Below are positions 9,765-18,351 of a stretch of DNA of 64,000 bases, in pieces. This stretch comes from Streptomonospora mangrovi (GTDB lineage: Bacteria; Actinomycetota; Actinomycetes; Streptosporangiales; Streptosporangiaceae): positions 1 to 64,000 of the forward strand of contig NZ_JAJAQC010000010.1 of assembly GCF_027604915.1 (NCBI RefSeq). Reading direction: 5' to 3'. Positions within the stretch are counted from its first letter, which is position 1; every line of letters begins with the position of its first letter. Under the pieces are notes generated by a model that ran no database searches, had not been told where the DNA came from, and worked only from the letters and a program-made list of their open reading frames with translations. Both the position numbers and the translations under genes were made by a program.

Positions 9765-9796
9765 GGCGCCCCGGGGCACACCCGCCCCGGGGCGCC
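9765..9796 (+). terminator. Terminator after the DUF11 surface protein
   Basis: The 12-base arms GGCGCCCCGGGG (9765-9776) and CCCCGGGGCGCC (9785-9796) pair perfectly around an 8-base loop, 51 bases after the stop codon. Confidence 0.75.
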
Positions 9797-9873
9797 GCGC
9801 GTGTGCCCAGGTCAGCGGCTGCTACCCGGCCCCGGACAGGGGCGGGCCGCAGGTCAGCGGGCGGGCTCGTCTA

Positions 9874-10827
9874 GTGTGGGCAGACGTGGCGCAGATGAAG
9901 AGCGGCTTCTCAACGCCGTATGTGGAACTCGACCGGCAGGCGTGGGCGCAACTGCGCGACACCACGCCCCTGCCGCTGACCGAGGCTGAGCTGGAGGGGC
10001 TGCGCGGCACCACCGACCCCACGTCGCTGGACGACGTCCGCGACATCTACCTGCCGCTGTCGCGCCTGCTCAACCTCTACGTCCGCGCCACCCGCCAGCG
10101 GCACGGCGCGGTGCGCGACTTCCTCGGCGAGGACGACCAGCCCGCGCCGTTCATCATCGGCGTGGCCGGAAGCGTCGCGGTGGGCAAGTCCACCACCGCC
10201 CGGCTGCTGCGGACCCTGCTCGCGCAGTGGCCCGACCACCCCAACGTGGAACTGGTCAGCACCGACAACTTCCTCTACCCCAACGCGGTGCTGGAGGAGC
10301 GGGGGACCATGAACCGCAAGGGGTTCCCCGAGAGCTACGACCGGCGGGCGCTGGTCCGGTTCGTGTCGGAGATGAAGGCCGGGGCGGCGCGGCTGGAGAT
10401 CCCGGTGTACTCCCACCTGGCCTACGACATCGTGCCGGGCCGCACCCAGACGGTGCACCGGCCCGACATCCTGATCGTGGAGGGCATCAACGTGCTCCAG
10501 CCGCCGCTGCCGGGGCGGCTGGCGGTGGCCGACTTCTTCGACTTCTCGATCTACGTCGACGCCAAGGTGGAGCACATCCGCTCCTGGTACCTGGACCGGT
10601 TCCTGGAGTTGCGGCGCACCGCGTTCTCCGACCCGCGCTCCTACTTCCACGCCATGGCGACCTCGATCGGCGAGGAGGAGGCGGTGGGGTTCGCCACCGG
10701 CGTGTGGCGCACGATCAACGAGGTCAACCTGGTCGAGAACATCCTGCCGACGCGGGGCCGGGCCACCCTGGTGCTCTACAAGGGCGGCGACCACGCGGTG
10801 CGCCGGGTGCGGCTGCGCAAGACCTGA
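9874..10827 (+). CDS. coaA: Type I pantothenate kinase
   Basis: Phosphorylates pantothenate, the first committed step of coenzyme A synthesis. 317 residues. The P-loop [12 protein letters not shown] lies near residue 95. [20 protein letters not shown] and the [14 protein letters not shown] strand with its catalytic Glu are all present, and [10 protein letters not shown] near the end is typical of actinobacterial CoaA. The start is uncertain: GTG at 9874, GTG at 9886 and ATG at 9895 are in frame with no strong ribosome-binding site. The conserved YVELDR segment begins soon after the last of these. The gene converges on a DUF4913 gene 22 bases away. Confidence 0.96.
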   Translation: MWADVAQMKSGFSTPYVELDRQAWAQLRDTTPLPLTEAELEGLRGTTDPTSLDDVRDIYLPLSRLLNLYVRATRQRHGAVRDFLGEDDQPAPFIIGVAGSVAVGKSTTARLLRTLLAQWPDHPNVELVSTDNFLYPNAVLEERGTMNRKGFPESYDRRALVRFVSEMKAGAARLEIPVYSHLAYDIVPGRTQTVHRPDILIVEGINVLQPPLPGRLAVADFFDFSIYVDAKVEHIRSWYLDRFLELRRTAFSDPRSYFHAMATSIGEEEAVGFATGVWRTINEVNLVENILPTRGRATLVLYKGGDHAVRRVRLRKT

Positions 10828-10849
10828 GGCGCGCGGCGCCGGTGGCGGC

Positions 10850-11389
10850 TCAGGCCGACGCGGAGCGGCGCCGCTCGACGTGGCCCATCGCCCGGGAGCA
10901 GGCGGCGAACGGCCCCCGCGCCGAGCGCAGCCGGTCCAGCACCGGGTCGAGGTGGTCGCGGTGCCACACGCCCGGCCCGGAGGGGCCGGAGATCCGGGTG
11001 TCGGCGAGTTCGTCGTAGGCCAGCCGCAGCGCGTGCAGGCGGCCGACGGCCTCGTGGTGCTCCCACCAGACGGGGCACCAGGCGGTGCCGTCGGCGGGGT
11101 CGTCGTCGTGGGGCTCGCCGACGTAGACCGGGACGAGGAAGTCGTTCACCCACCGCACGAGGTCGGCCAGTTCGCCCTTGTAGGCGTCGCGGGACATGTT
11201 GAAGATGAACGGCGTGGGGTCGGGGTCGCCGTCGCCGGACTCCTCCGGCCGAGGTGCCGCGGCGAACTCGCTCAACTGGGTTTGCAGCCGGATGACGTCG
11301 GCCCCGAGGCGGTGCATGGCGTTTTGCAGGTTGGCCACGCGCTCGGAGAGCCCGTCAGAGGTGAGCATGCGGTCGTCTGTGGAGGTCAT
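10850..11389 (-). CDS. DUF4913 family protein
   Basis: 179 residues. The C-terminal two thirds resemble the DUF4913 domain of actinomycetes: an FVNDFLVPVY-like segment (here WVNDFLVPVYVG), the tryptophans of WCPVWWEHHEAVGRLHALRLAYDEL, then GVWHRDHLDPVLDRL and GPFAAC. The first 50 residues are predicted helical with heptad-like leucines. DUF4913 genes are often found on plasmids and integrative elements beside conjugation genes, but none are visible here, and the function is unknown. The start has no clear ribosome-binding site; an internal ATG at residue 8 is an alternative. Confidence 0.75.
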   Translation of the reverse strand: MTSTDDRMLTSDGLSERVANLQNAMHRLGADVIRLQTQLSEFAAAPRPEESGDGDPDPTPFIFNMSRDAYKGELADLVRWVNDFLVPVYVGEPHDDDPADGTAWCPVWWEHHEAVGRLHALRLAYDELADTRISGPSGPGVWHRDHLDPVLDRLRSARGPFAACSRAMGHVERRRSASA

Positions 11390-11713
11390 GCGGTTCGTCC
11401 CGTGCTGCTGTCCGTGTCCGGGCGGGGCTCCCGGGCTGCTGGTTCCGTGTCGGGCGCGTACCGGGGGGTCCCGGTGCGGTTGTCAGGGCTTCCCTCGACG
11501 GTACGCCACCCCCGGCGCTGCCGGGTCCGGGCGGTGGCCCCGCGCGGCGCGCCGCCGCGCACGCCCGCGTGAGCGGGTTCTGACGAGGCGCGATGGGTAT
11601 GATCCGAAACCGCCGCGGTGTGCGGCCGGGCCGATTGGCGAACTCGCTGTTACGGGGTGACACGGATGGCTACTCTGGGCGACGAAAACGATCCGACAGC
11701 CGAAGGTAGTGAG

Positions 11714-12352
11714 ATGGGCGTGCTCTCCGCGACCGAACCCCAGGCCCAGCCCGCGTCCACGGCGGAGCCGGGGGAGCCTGCCTTGACCCGGACGTGGCCG
11801 TTGCCTCCCCCTGAGGGCTTTACCGCCGACGACCTCGACCGGATTCCGGATCTCCCTCCGCACACCGAGCTCATCGACGGGAGTCTGGTTCTAGTGAGTC
11901 CGCAGAAATTGTTTCACACGCGGATAATTTCCCTGCTGGAGCGCCAGTTGTGGGAACAGGCGCCCGCCGAGTACTTCATCAGCCGGGAGATGAGTGTCAC
12001 CATCACCGAGCGGCAGCGCCTTGAGCCGGACATCTCGGTGAGTGAAGGCGCGCCGGATGGCGGTGACGAGGCGACGTCTCTCTCCGTGGAGTCGCTCGTT
12101 GTCGCGGTCGAGGTCGTCTCCCCCGAATCCCAGGTGCGCGACCGGGAGCGCAAGCCGCAGATCTATGCGAAGGCGGGGGTGCGGCACTTCTGGCGAGTGG
12201 AAAACGAGAAGGGAGAACCCGTTATCTACGTGTACGAACTGGATGATGTCACCGGCACCTATGTACCGACCGGAATTCACCGGGAACACCTGAAGCTGCG
12301 CGTGCCGTTCGACATGGACATCGATCTCCTGGAGCGGCGCCCCAAGCGCTGA
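11714..12352 (+). CDS. Uma2 family (DUF820) putative nuclease-fold protein
   Basis: 212 residues from the ATG at 11714, which has GAAGG eight bases upstream; in-frame ATGs at 11666 and 11618 are alternatives. The family pattern is clear: a PPHTELIDGSLV start with the first acidic residue, LEPDISVSEG with the second Asp, and a VVAVEVVSPESQVRDRERKPQIYAKAGVRHFW core resembling a PD-(D/E)xK nuclease fold. These genes are abundant in actinomycetes and cyanobacteria and their role is unknown; some authors see transposon-related nucleases. Codon use is less GC-rich than in the neighbours, for example around 11890-11940, hinting at later acquisition. Confidence 0.8.
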   Translation: MGVLSATEPQAQPASTAEPGEPALTRTWPLPPPEGFTADDLDRIPDLPPHTELIDGSLVLVSPQKLFHTRIISLLERQLWEQAPAEYFISREMSVTITERQRLEPDISVSEGAPDGGDEATSLSVESLVVAVEVVSPESQVRDRERKPQIYAKAGVRHFWRVENEKGEPVIYVYELDDVTGTYVPTGIHREHLKLRVPFDMDIDLLERRPKR

Positions 12353-12411
12353 CCTCTCGGGCGCTGGCGTAGGAGCCGCCGTCCGCCCACACCGCACAAG
12401 GGAGTTGGGAC

Positions 12412-13905
12412 GTGCGCTACGCACACACGGTCGACACCGTGCGCAAGGCCGAGGGCGGGCTCATGGCCCGGCTTCCCGACGGCGCGCTGATGCGGCGGGC
12501 GGCGGCGGGGCTGGCCGCCGTGTGCGCGCGGATGCTGCCCCGCACCTACGGCGCGCGGGTGGTGCTGCTCGTGGGCGGCGGCGACAACGGCGGCGACGCC
12601 CTCTACGCCGGGGCGCTGCTCGCCCGGCGCGGCGCGGCGGTGCGGGCCGTGCTCGCCGGGTCGCGGGTGCACCAGGGCGGGCTCGCCGCGCTGCGCGGCG
12701 CGGGCGGGCGCACGCTCCCGGCCCCGGCGGGCGACGGCGTCGGCGACTCCCCGGCCGCCGCCGAGATCGCGGCGGCCGACCTCGTCGTCGACGGCCTCGT
12801 GGGCATCGGCGGCCGGGGCGGGCTGCGCGCGCCCCACGCCGCGCTGGCGGCGCTGGCGGGCGCGGCCGAGGCCCCGGTGGTGGCCGTCGACCTCCCCAGC
12901 GGCATCGACCCCGACACCGGCGCGGTCGAGGGTCCTGCGGTGCGCGCCGACGTCACCGTCACCTTCGGCACCCACAAACCCGGCCTGTTCGTGGACCCCG
13001 GCGCCGCCCGCGCGGGCGTGGTGGAGTGCGTCGACATCGGTATCGGCCCCGAACTCCCCGGGCCGTGCCTGGAGGTCCCGCAGAGCGCCGACATCGCGGC
13101 GCTGCTGCCGCGCCCCACCGCCGAGTCCGACAAGTACCGGCGCGGCGTGCTGGCCATGGCGGTGGGCTCCGACCGCTACCGGGGGGCGGCCGTGCTGGCG
13201 GTGGGCGGCGCGCTGCGCATGGGTGTGGGCATGGTCCGCTACGCGGGCACCCAGGGCGCCGTCACCGAGGTCCTGCACCACTGGCCCGAGGTCGTGGCCT
13301 CCGCCCTGGACCCCATGGACCCCGTGGGCTCGCTGCCGCGCAGGGTAGGCGCGTGGGTGGTGGGGTCGGGGCGGGGGCTGCACCCGATGGCCGTCGCCGA
13401 ACTGGAGGCCGTGCTGGACAGCCCGCGCCCGGTGCTGGCCGACGCCGACGCCCTCACCCTCATCGGCAAGGACCCCCGCCTGCTGCGGGACCGGTCGGCG
13501 CCCACGCTGATCACCCCGCACGCCGGTGAACTCGCGCGGCTGCTGCCCGGCACCGAACGCGAGGACATCGAGGCCCACCGCCTCGACCACGCCGCCCGCG
13601 CGGCCGACGAGTACGGCTGCACGGTCCTGCTGAAGGGCTCCACCACGGTCATCGCCGAGCCCGGCCACCCCGCGATCGCCAACCCCACGGGCAGTCCCCT
13701 GCTGGCCACGGCGGGCAGCGGCGACGTCCTGTCCGGCATGGTCGGCGCCCTGCTGGCGAGCGGCCTCACCCCCCGCGAGGCCGCCATGTGCGGCGCCTAC
13801 CTCCACGGCCTGGCCGCCCGCCTGGCCCACGACGGCGCGGCGGTCTCGGCCTCCGACCTCTTCGACGCGGTCCCCCGGGCGGTCGCCGCAGTGGCCGAAC
13901 ACTGA
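12412..13905 (+). CDS. nnr: Bifunctional NAD(P)H-hydrate epimerase / ADP-dependent dehydratase
   Basis: Repairs hydrated, damaged NADH and NADPH. 497 residues. The N-terminal YjeF_N epimerase domain (about 1-205) has LLVGGGDNGGDALYAG and VDLPSGIDPDTG, then FGTHKPG. The C-terminal carbohydrate-kinase-like dehydratase domain (about 215-497) has LITPHAGELARL, LLKGSTTVI, and NPTGSPLLATAGSGDVLSG with the catalytic Asp of GSGD. The GTG start at 12412 has GGGAG seven bases upstream. In related genomes nnr lies between glmS/coaA and alr; here a Nudix gene converges instead. Confidence 0.95.
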   Translation: MRYAHTVDTVRKAEGGLMARLPDGALMRRAAAGLAAVCARMLPRTYGARVVLLVGGGDNGGDALYAGALLARRGAAVRAVLAGSRVHQGGLAALRGAGGRTLPAPAGDGVGDSPAAAEIAAADLVVDGLVGIGGRGGLRAPHAALAALAGAAEAPVVAVDLPSGIDPDTGAVEGPAVRADVTVTFGTHKPGLFVDPGAARAGVVECVDIGIGPELPGPCLEVPQSADIAALLPRPTAESDKYRRGVLAMAVGSDRYRGAAVLAVGGALRMGVGMVRYAGTQGAVTEVLHHWPEVVASALDPMDPVGSLPRRVGAWVVGSGRGLHPMAVAELEAVLDSPRPVLADADALTLIGKDPRLLRDRSAPTLITPHAGELARLLPGTEREDIEAHRLDHAARAADEYGCTVLLKGSTTVIAEPGHPAIANPTGSPLLATAGSGDVLSGMVGALLASGLTPREAAMCGAYLHGLAARLAHDGAAVSASDLFDAVPRAVAAVAEH

Positions 13906-14042
13906 GGGGCCGGGCGGCGCGGTCGGTTCGGGGCAGCCGGGGCGGGTCGCGGTCGGGTCGCCATCAGCCGAGGTGGCTTCGCGGCCGGTTGGAGTCATTC
14001 GCAGTCGGCAAGGTCGGCCGAGTTGGGCGCGGCCAGGGGTAG

Positions 14043-14582
14043 TCAGTCGCGCACGGTCGGGGGCGCGCCCGGGAGGTCGCGGGCGCTCGCCAGGCCCTTG
14101 GCGGCCACGTCGGCGACGAACGTGTCGCCGGGATCGCGGGCATCGTGCAGCAGGCCCAGGTCGTCCTCGGTGATCCAGGCGAACTCGGTGTGCTTGCCGG
14201 GTTCCAGGCGCGGGGCGGCCAGGTCGCCGTCCACCCGCACCAGGTAGTCCATCTCGTGCCGCTCCACACCGTCGTCGGGCGTCCACACCAGCCGGTGCAG
14301 TTCGGCGAGCACACCCGCCAGCCGCCAGCCGGTCTCCTCGGCGATCTCGCGGCGCATGGCCTGGACCATGGTCTCGCCGGGCTCGACATGCCCGCCGACC
14401 AGGTCCCAGCAGCCGGGGAACAGCCGCCGGTCGGGTGAGCGGCGCTGCACGAACACCCGTCCCCGCCCGTCGGTGATCACGGCGCCCACCACCCAGGTCC
14501 GGCCGTCGCCGGTGTCGGGGAACGCGATCCCCTCGGCCACCGCGACGCCTTCGGTGCCGGTGCCTTCGGTGCCCTCGGCCAT
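14043..14582 (-). CDS. Nudix hydrolase
   Basis: 179 residues. The Nudix box is complete: G64, E70, R78-E79, E82-E83 and G85 in the pattern GGHVEPGE...REIAEETGW, so metal-dependent hydrolysis of a nucleoside diphosphate linked to some other group is expected. The preceding GAVITDGRGRVFVQRRSPDRRLFPGCWD segment resembles the broad family of 8-oxo-dGTP or isopentenyl-type Nudix proteins; the substrate cannot be read from the sequence. The ATG at 14582 is chosen because GAGGAGG sits nine bases upstream. An open extension further upstream is Arg/Pro-rich and not coding-like. Confidence 0.9.
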   Translation of the reverse strand: MAEGTEGTGTEGVAVAEGIAFPDTGDGRTWVVGAVITDGRGRVFVQRRSPDRRLFPGCWDLVGGHVEPGETMVQAMRREIAEETGWRLAGVLAELHRLVWTPDDGVERHEMDYLVRVDGDLAAPRLEPGKHTEFAWITEDDLGLLHDARDPGDTFVADVAAKGLASARDLPGAPPTVRD

Positions 14583-14896
14583 GTTCCCGCGCCTCCTCGT
14601 CCTCGCCGACGCCGTCCGTGCCGCGCCCCGGCGCGCCGCGCGCGGTGCCCGTCCTGCCGGGCGCCGTCCGGACCAAGCGCCGGGCACGCGCGGGCGTGCG
14701 CTGCGGGTGTCGGAACCGGGGGAGCGGGTGTCGCACCACCGCCCCGCCGCCGCACCACTGGGCCGCCCGGACCGCCGGGAACGGCCCGTGACCGGATTGG
14801 GCCGTATGTCCTAAGTCTGGATTCGCCTGTCACCGGGGTGGTACACCAGAACAGTAGGCGACGAAGCCGACGCGAGGGACAAGGACGGGGGCGGCC
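14583..14896. other. Divergent intergenic region
   Basis: 314 bases between the divergent Nudix and endonuclease/exonuclease/phosphatase-family genes. Apart from the Nudix ribosome-binding site I see no strong promoter, palindrome or small gene. The less GC-rich stretch 14785-14865 is where promoters would be expected. Confidence 0.4.
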
Positions 14897-15958
14897 GTGG
14901 ACCGAGCTGTCGACACCGGTGCCCCCGGCCGGGCCGTTCCGCGCGGCCCCGCTCCTCCGCCCACACGGGCCGCCGGCTCCGGCCCCGAGCGTCGGTCGCG
15001 CCCGCCGCGCCCCCGCTGGACCGCCGTCGTCGCGGTCGGCTGCCTGGCGCCCTGGGGCGCGTGGGCGGTCGTCCGGCTCCTCGGCCTGGAGGCGGGCTTC
15101 CTCCCGGTCGCGCTGATGGCGTTCACGCCCTACGTCGCGGCCACCGCCTGCGTGCCGCTCGCGCTGGCGCTGCTGGCCCGGCGCTGGTCGGCCGCCCTGG
15201 CGGCCGGAGCCGTGGCCGCCGCGCTGGCCTGCTGCGTCCTGCCGCGCGCCCTGCCCGGGCCGCAGCCCCAGCCCGCGCCGACCGGGCCGCGCCTCACCGT
15301 CATGACGGTGAACATGTACTACGGGCTGGCCGACCCCGAGGCCCTGGTGCGGCTGGTGCGCGAGTACGGCGTGGACGTGCTCAGCCTTCAGGAGCTGACC
15401 CCGCAGTCGGCCGACGCGCTCAGCCGCGCCGGGCTGCGCGCGGCGCTGCCGCACGAGGTCGCCTACGCCGCCAGCGGGCCGGTCGGCGGTGCGGTGTACT
15501 CGTCTTACCCGCTCACCGATCGCGGTCGGCCGCCCACGGAGCACTTCGCCATGCCGCGCGCCGAGGTGGAGGTGGCGGGCGCGCCGCCGGTCGAGGTCGT
15601 CGCGGCGCACCCGATGCCGCCGGTCGGCTCCAGCGCGATGGAGGAGTGGACGGCGTCGCTGCGGGAGCTGCCCGACGCCACCCCCGACGGTGCCCTGCGC
15701 ATCCTGGCGGGCGACTTCAACGCCACCCACGACCACGCGGAGTTCCGGGCGCTGCTGGAGTCCGGTTACACCGACGCCGCGGCGGCGACCGGCGACGGCT
15801 GGCACCCCACCTGGCCCTCCGACGGCTCGCTGCCGGGCACGGTCCTCGACCACGTCCTGGTCGACCGCCGCGCCGCCGTCGAGCACACCGACGTGCACAC
15901 CATTCCGGGCAGCGACCACCGCGCCGTGGTCGCCACCCTCACGCTCCCCGCCGCCTGA
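14897..15958 (+). CDS. Membrane-anchored endonuclease/exonuclease/phosphatase family protein
   Basis: 353 residues, GTG start. A Pro/Arg-rich cytoplasmic start (1-40) is followed by three hydrophobic segments (about 42-60, 66-86, 92-115). A catalytic domain of the DNase I/sphingomyelinase fold then lies outside the membrane: LTVMTVNMYYG with the metal-binding Asn, VDVLSLQEL with the catalytic Glu, LAGDFNATHDH with the Asp/Asn pair, and the terminal GSDHRAVVATL with the catalytic His. The layout matches actinomycete proteins annotated as membrane EEP-domain proteins, which may cleave extracellular nucleic acid or phospholipid; the substrate is unknown. Its 3' end overlaps the converging reductase gene by 20 bases. 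Confidence 0.85.
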   Translation: MDRAVDTGAPGRAVPRGPAPPPTRAAGSGPERRSRPPRPRWTAVVAVGCLAPWGAWAVVRLLGLEAGFLPVALMAFTPYVAATACVPLALALLARRWSAALAAGAVAAALACCVLPRALPGPQPQPAPTGPRLTVMTVNMYYGLADPEALVRLVREYGVDVLSLQELTPQSADALSRAGLRAALPHEVAYAASGPVGGAVYSSYPLTDRGRPPTEHFAMPRAEVEVAGAPPVEVVAAHPMPPVGSSAMEEWTASLRELPDATPDGALRILAGDFNATHDHAEFRALLESGYTDAAAATGDGWHPTWPSDGSLPGTVLDHVLVDRRAAVEHTDVHTIPGSDHRAVVATLTLPAA

Positions 15959-17003
15959 GCGCACCGTCAACGGCCGCCTGGGGCAGGTCCACCGAGACGT
16001 GCGCCGACAGCGAGTTCAGGAAGTCGGGCGCGTCGAACGCCGCGCCCGCCGAGGCCACGCCCGCCGTCCTGGTCCGGCCGGTGAGGGCGCGGTCCACCGC
16101 CTCCACCACCAGCGGCGCGGTGACGGCGTAGATGTCCCGGCCCCGCGCCACGGCGCGCCGCTCCTCGCCTCCGCGCCGCACGACCACGTCGACCAGGAAG
16201 GTCTGGTCCGAGCGGCCCTGGTCGTCGGCCGGGGCCGGGCCCGGCGTGTCGGGGGCCGTGACCTGGCGCGCGGCCTCGGCCGCCATGTAGGTGCGCACGT
16301 CGGGGACGGACAGGTGGCTGGGCAGCGTGACGATGTCGGCCATCGAGAACTCCCCGACGACGGGCCGGGGCCCCAGCGGCCGGGGGAAGGGCCACTCCAG
16401 GGTCGGCGGGTCGTCGCGGCGGTACTCCAGCCGTCCCCCGGCGAAGCGGACGCGGCGGCCGCCTCGCCGCTCACGCGAGACCGCGCCCGCGGCGCGGGTC
16501 CCGGCGGTGGGGTGCCACCCGCTCAACCCGTAAGCGACGTGCGCCTCGTCGGCGGCCGTCCAGTCGCCCATCGCGGCGGTGGCGAGCAGGTCGCCGAGCC
16601 CGCCGAAGAAGGCCATCGCGGGCACCACCAGGGCTCCGGCGGCGCGGGCGCGGTCGGCGAAGTGCGCGAACGTGTCGGCGTTGGCCTCGATCTCGGCGGC
16701 CACGTCCAAGTAGGGGATGCGGGCGCGCAGCGCCGCCTCGATCACGGGGGCGGCCGTGGCGGCGAAGGGCCCGGCGCAGTTGATAACGGCCGCGGCGCCG
16801 GCCAGCGCGCGGTCGAGCGCGCGTGGGTCCCCGACCGGCGCGGGGCGGGCCTCCAGCCCGGTCTCGGCCGCCAGCGCGGCGAGCCGGCCGGCGTCGCGCC
16901 CGGAGAGGACCGGGGTGAACCCGCGTTCGCCCAGCCGCGCCACCACAAAGCGCCCGGTGTGCCCGTAGGCGCCGTACACCGCCACTGTCTGCCCTGATCC
17001 CAC
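15939..17003 (-). CDS. Saccharopine dehydrogenase-like NAD(P)-binding protein
   Basis: 354 residues. The N-terminus has a Rossmann dinucleotide loop, VAVYGAYGHTGRFV, followed by LSGRDAGRLAALA and INCAGPFA, as in saccharopine-dehydrogenase-like and trans-acting enoyl-reductase proteins. It is not the lysine enzyme, which differs in the C-terminal domain; an oxidoreductase of unknown substrate is the safe call. It is divergent from the AraC/GlxA regulator at 17117 with 113 bases between them, so that regulator probably controls it. Its last 20 bases overlap the end of the gene on the other strand. Confidence 0.8.
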   Translation of the reverse strand: MGSGQTVAVYGAYGHTGRFVVARLGERGFTPVLSGRDAGRLAALAAETGLEARPAPVGDPRALDRALAGAAAVINCAGPFAATAAPVIEAALRARIPYLDVAAEIEANADTFAHFADRARAAGALVVPAMAFFGGLGDLLATAAMGDWTAADEAHVAYGLSGWHPTAGTRAAGAVSRERRGGRRVRFAGGRLEYRRDDPPTLEWPFPRPLGPRPVVGEFSMADIVTLPSHLSVPDVRTYMAAEAARQVTAPDTPGPAPADDQGRSDQTFLVDVVVRRGGEERRAVARGRDIYAVTAPLVVEAVDRALTGRTRTAGVASAGAAFDAPDFLNSLSAHVSVDLPQAAVDGALRRRGA

Positions 17004-17082
17004 GGGCTCTCCTCAAGGTCCGCATGTTCCGCCGCGGCGGTCTGTCGTGATCATCCTGGCAAGCGCGGGCGCGCCCGGCGAG

Positions 17083-17117
17083 TGTCCGGAACGCCAATAC
17101 ACGTACAGTTTCGGACA
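17083..17117. promoter_or_regulatory. Inverted repeat in the divergent araC/reductase promoter region
   Basis: TGTCCGGAA (17083-17091) and TTTCGGACA (17109-17117) form arms that match at 8 of 9 positions with a 17-base spacer. The right arm runs into the ATG of the regulator gene. Its position suits an autoregulatory operator for the AraC-type protein. Confidence 0.45.
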
Positions 17118-18070
17118 TGACCTCCGTCGCGTTGGCCGTCACCGACGGCATGCTGCACTTTGAGCTGGCCCTGGCCGCCGAAGTCTTCGGGTCCGCGCCG
17201 CCGGCCCTGGCCGGAGCCTGGTACCGCCTCGCCGTCTGCGGTCCGAGGCCCGTGCGGGTCGGCCGGTTCCGAGTGGAGCCCGACCACGGCCTCGACCACC
17301 TTGCGCGCGCCCACACCGTGATCGTCCCGGGCTGGGCCGACGTGGACGTGGACCCGCCCGCCGACCTGGTCGAGGCGGTGCGCGCGGCCCACGCGGCGGG
17401 CGCGCGCGTGGCGTCCCTGTGCACGGGCGCGTTCGTACTGGCCGCCGCCGGACTGCTGGACGGCGGACGCGCGACCACGCACTGGGCGCACACCGCCGCC
17501 CTGGCCGCGCGCCATCCCCGGGTGACCGTGGACCCCGACGTCCTGTACGTGGACAACGGCCGGGTGCTCACCTCGGCGGGCAAGGCCGCCGCCATGGACC
17601 TGTGCCTGCACCTGGTCCGCCGTGACCACGGGTCCTCGGCCGCCAACGCGGCCGCGCGCCGCCTGGTCGTGCCGCCGCACCGCGACGGCGGCCAGGCCCA
17701 GTTCGTCACCGCCCCCGTTCCCGAGCCGGGCCACCACCCGCTCGCCGACCTGCTGCCCTGGGCGATCGAGCGGCTTGACCGCCCGCTGACCGTCGCGGAT
17801 CTGGCCCGTCAGGCGCGGATGAGCGCGCGCAACCTGGGTCGGCACTTCCGGGCGGTGACCGGTACGACCCCGCTGCGGTGGCTGCTGGCCCAGCGCATCC
17901 GCCTGGCCCAGGAACTGCTGGAGACCACCGACGACGGCATCGACATCATCGCGGCGGCCACCGGCATGGGCACCGCGGCGACCCTGCGCCGGCACTTCAA
18001 CCGGACCGTGGGCGTGCCGCCCGACACCTACCGCCGCACCTTCCGCGCGCGGGCCCGGCTCGCGGGGTGA
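17117..18070 (+). CDS. GlxA family transcriptional regulator (DJ-1/PfpI domain plus AraC HTH)
   Basis: 317 residues. The N-terminal half (about 1-185) is a DJ-1/PfpI-like amidase-fold domain with the Cys elbow VASLCTGAFVLAAAGLLDGG and the TTHWAH motif, used in this family to sense ligands rather than for catalysis. The C-terminal AraC domain (about 210-310) has two helix-turn-helix units: LTVADLARQARMSARNLGRHFRAVTG and IDIIAAATGMGTAATLRRHFNRTVGVPP. There is no upstream space for a ribosome-binding site distinct from the inverted repeat, so leaderless or weak initiation is possible. It probably regulates itself and the divergent reductase gene. Confidence 0.9.
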   Translation: MTSVALAVTDGMLHFELALAAEVFGSAPPALAGAWYRLAVCGPRPVRVGRFRVEPDHGLDHLARAHTVIVPGWADVDVDPPADLVEAVRAAHAAGARVASLCTGAFVLAAAGLLDGGRATTHWAHTAALAARHPRVTVDPDVLYVDNGRVLTSAGKAAAMDLCLHLVRRDHGSSAANAAARRLVVPPHRDGGQAQFVTAPVPEPGHHPLADLLPWAIERLDRPLTVADLARQARMSARNLGRHFRAVTGTTPLRWLLAQRIRLAQELLETTDDGIDIIAAATGMGTAATLRRHFNRTVGVPPDTYRRTFRARARLAG

Positions 18071-18351
18071 GTCGCCCGCCCCGGATCGGAACGGACCTCA
18101 AACCGCGCACCCGTGCGCTGACCTCGCCCGCCGCGTGAGGGAGCGGCCGGATAGCCCACGGGCTGGAGCATCGGGGCGGCGCGGGCGGGGGGCTCCGCGA
18201 TAGCGTAGGCGCTCGCCTCCGTTTCCCGGGTGCGTGGCCCCCCGCCCCGCACGCGCCGCGCGGAGGCGGACCTCTCGACTCCTCCGGGGCCGCGCCCGCC
18301 GCAGGGACACCGGTGGCGGGCCGGTGCCCGGCACACCGCCGTAGGGGGCTT

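Noticed and set aside
10850-12352. Integrated plasmid or phage remnant
   Set aside because: DUF4913 and Uma2 hint at mobility, but there is no integrase, replication gene, attachment-site repeat or tRNA gene.
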